Below, piece after piece: positions 5,362-5,955 of a stretch of DNA of 5,955 nucleotides. The translations under genes were made by a program, and so were the position numbers. How positions within the stretch are numbered: the first letter of the stretch is position 1; each line of letters starts with the position of its first letter. This DNA comes from Caryophanales bacterium UBA5732 (lineage in GTDB: Bacteria; Bacillota_I; Bacilli_A; Izemoplasmatales; Hujiaoplasmataceae): contig DIGC01000117.1 of the NCBI GenBank assembly GCA_002419445.1, forward strand, positions 1,652 to 7,606, given 5' to 3'. The notes beneath the pieces are model-generated. The model worked only from the letters and a program-made list of their open reading frames with translations. It was not told the origin of the DNA and made no database searches.

Positions 5362-5955
5362 ATTTTTTCCTATTCCGAAGATAATTTATTCTAGCTGCAC
5401 CGTAGACACCGGTAATAATCATCACACCACCGATGATGTGGTAGAAGTAAAGGTCTTCATTTAAAAATATTGCGCCGGCAATTACCGCCACGATTGTGGA
5501 GATATTTGAGTATACACTGGAGATATGAGCAGGCAATTTATTAAGCGAATAATTCACTAAGAAAAAGCCAATTATCGATGCGATTATTCCTAAATACAAA
5601 ATCGGAAAAATTACTGCGGGATTGCTTAAATTAGAGAAATACCGAGATAAATCATTTTCGATAAGTAATTGAATTAAATAGATTCCATTAAAACTCACAG
5701 CTCCAAGAATCATCATAACGTAAGTAATTTCATGAGGTTTATGATCTTTAGCGGCGCTTCTTGAAGCGATGTTAAACAAAGCTGCGGAAATGACTGCCAG
5801 TAATAATAAACCGAAGCCGATTGATGCCGATTCAAAGTTGAGACCGGGTTTAAACACCTGAATTAAAACAACGCGACTGACGCTGATCAAGATGAAAATC
5901 ACTTGTAAAAAAAGTGGTTTTTCTTTCAAGATAAAGGTTGATAAACTCGTCACAA
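5333..5955 (-). CDS. DMT/EamA-family transporter, N-terminal part outside the window
   Basis: This is the C-terminal two thirds of a drug/metabolite transporter superfamily membrane protein. These are usually about 300 residues with ten helices in two EamA repeats, and they export or import small metabolites such as amino acids, nucleosides or drugs. The frame is open to the window edge, so the GTG at 5953 is an internal codon. The first visible residues (TSLSTFILKEKP) match the end of the first repeat, where an S-x-x-x-L-x-E segment is common. About six hydrophobic helices remain. With the first visible Thr counted as residue 2, they lie near 13-33, 43-62, 76-97, 112-136, 143-164 and 172-190. 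The typical second-repeat end A-x-x-x-L-x-E appears as GAIFLNEDL (160-168). The tail is short and basic. The substrate cannot be read from the sequence. It overlaps the mnmM start by 29 bases, so the two are cotranscribed. Confidence 0.88.
   Translation of the reverse strand, partial: VTSLSTFILKEKPLFLQVIFILISVSRVVLIQVFKPGLNFESASIGFGLLLLAVISAALFNIASRSAAKDHKPHEITYVMMILGAVSFNGIYLIQLLIENDLSRYFSNLSNPAVIFPILYLGIIASIIGFFLVNYSLNKLPAHISSVYSNISTIVAVIAGAIFLNEDLYFYHIIGGVMIITGVYGAARINYLRNRKKYDQNNRVSP

Overview
This is a 5,955-base AT-rich window with six densely packed bacterial genes plus part of a seventh. They form a forward block (1-4819) and a converging reverse block (4837-5955), and the 17 bases between the two sit inside one shared hairpin. 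The proteins point to a low-GC Gram-positive (Firmicutes or Tenericutes-like) bacterium. The phosphatidylglycerophosphatase is of the Bacillus YutG / Listeria LtrC type, the methyltransferase is of the Bacillus YtqB (MnmM) type, and the ribosome binding sites are strong Bacillus-style AGGAGGTGA variants. Conserved tryptophans are encoded by TGG and the first gene ends in TGA, so the standard code is used. That argues against Mycoplasma/Spiroplasma but allows Acholeplasma-, Izemoplasma- or Erysipelotrichia-like lineages. The taxonomic placement is inference.

Forward block. The window opens inside fmt (methionyl-tRNA formyltransferase), which lacks only about a dozen N-terminal residues. A short intergenic region follows, carrying an extended -10 promoter (TGTTATAAT) and a 12-bp perfect palindrome over the -35 position. 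From this promoter a likely operon reads pgpA-like phosphatase, a 532-residue six-helix membrane protein, metK (S-adenosylmethionine synthetase) and a small LemA-like membrane protein. The gaps are 36, 9 and 0 bases, and each gene has its own good Shine-Dalgarno sequence.

Reverse block. A DMT/EamA-family transporter enters from beyond the right edge and overlaps by 29 bases the start of mnmM, a SAM-dependent tRNA wobble-uridine methyltransferase. The two read as one transcription unit.

Most of the window is housekeeping: translation initiation, phospholipid synthesis, SAM supply and tRNA modification. The least ordinary gene is the membrane protein at 1571-3169. Its C-terminal half follows the HD-GYP fold outline but has lost nearly all metal ligands and the GYP motif. 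Its N-terminal cytoplasmic stretch repeats a short acidic/aromatic 'I-D/E-D-F-F' motif four times. I see no CRISPR array, mobile element, rRNA, tRNA or riboswitch. No intergenic stretch is longer than 82 bases.
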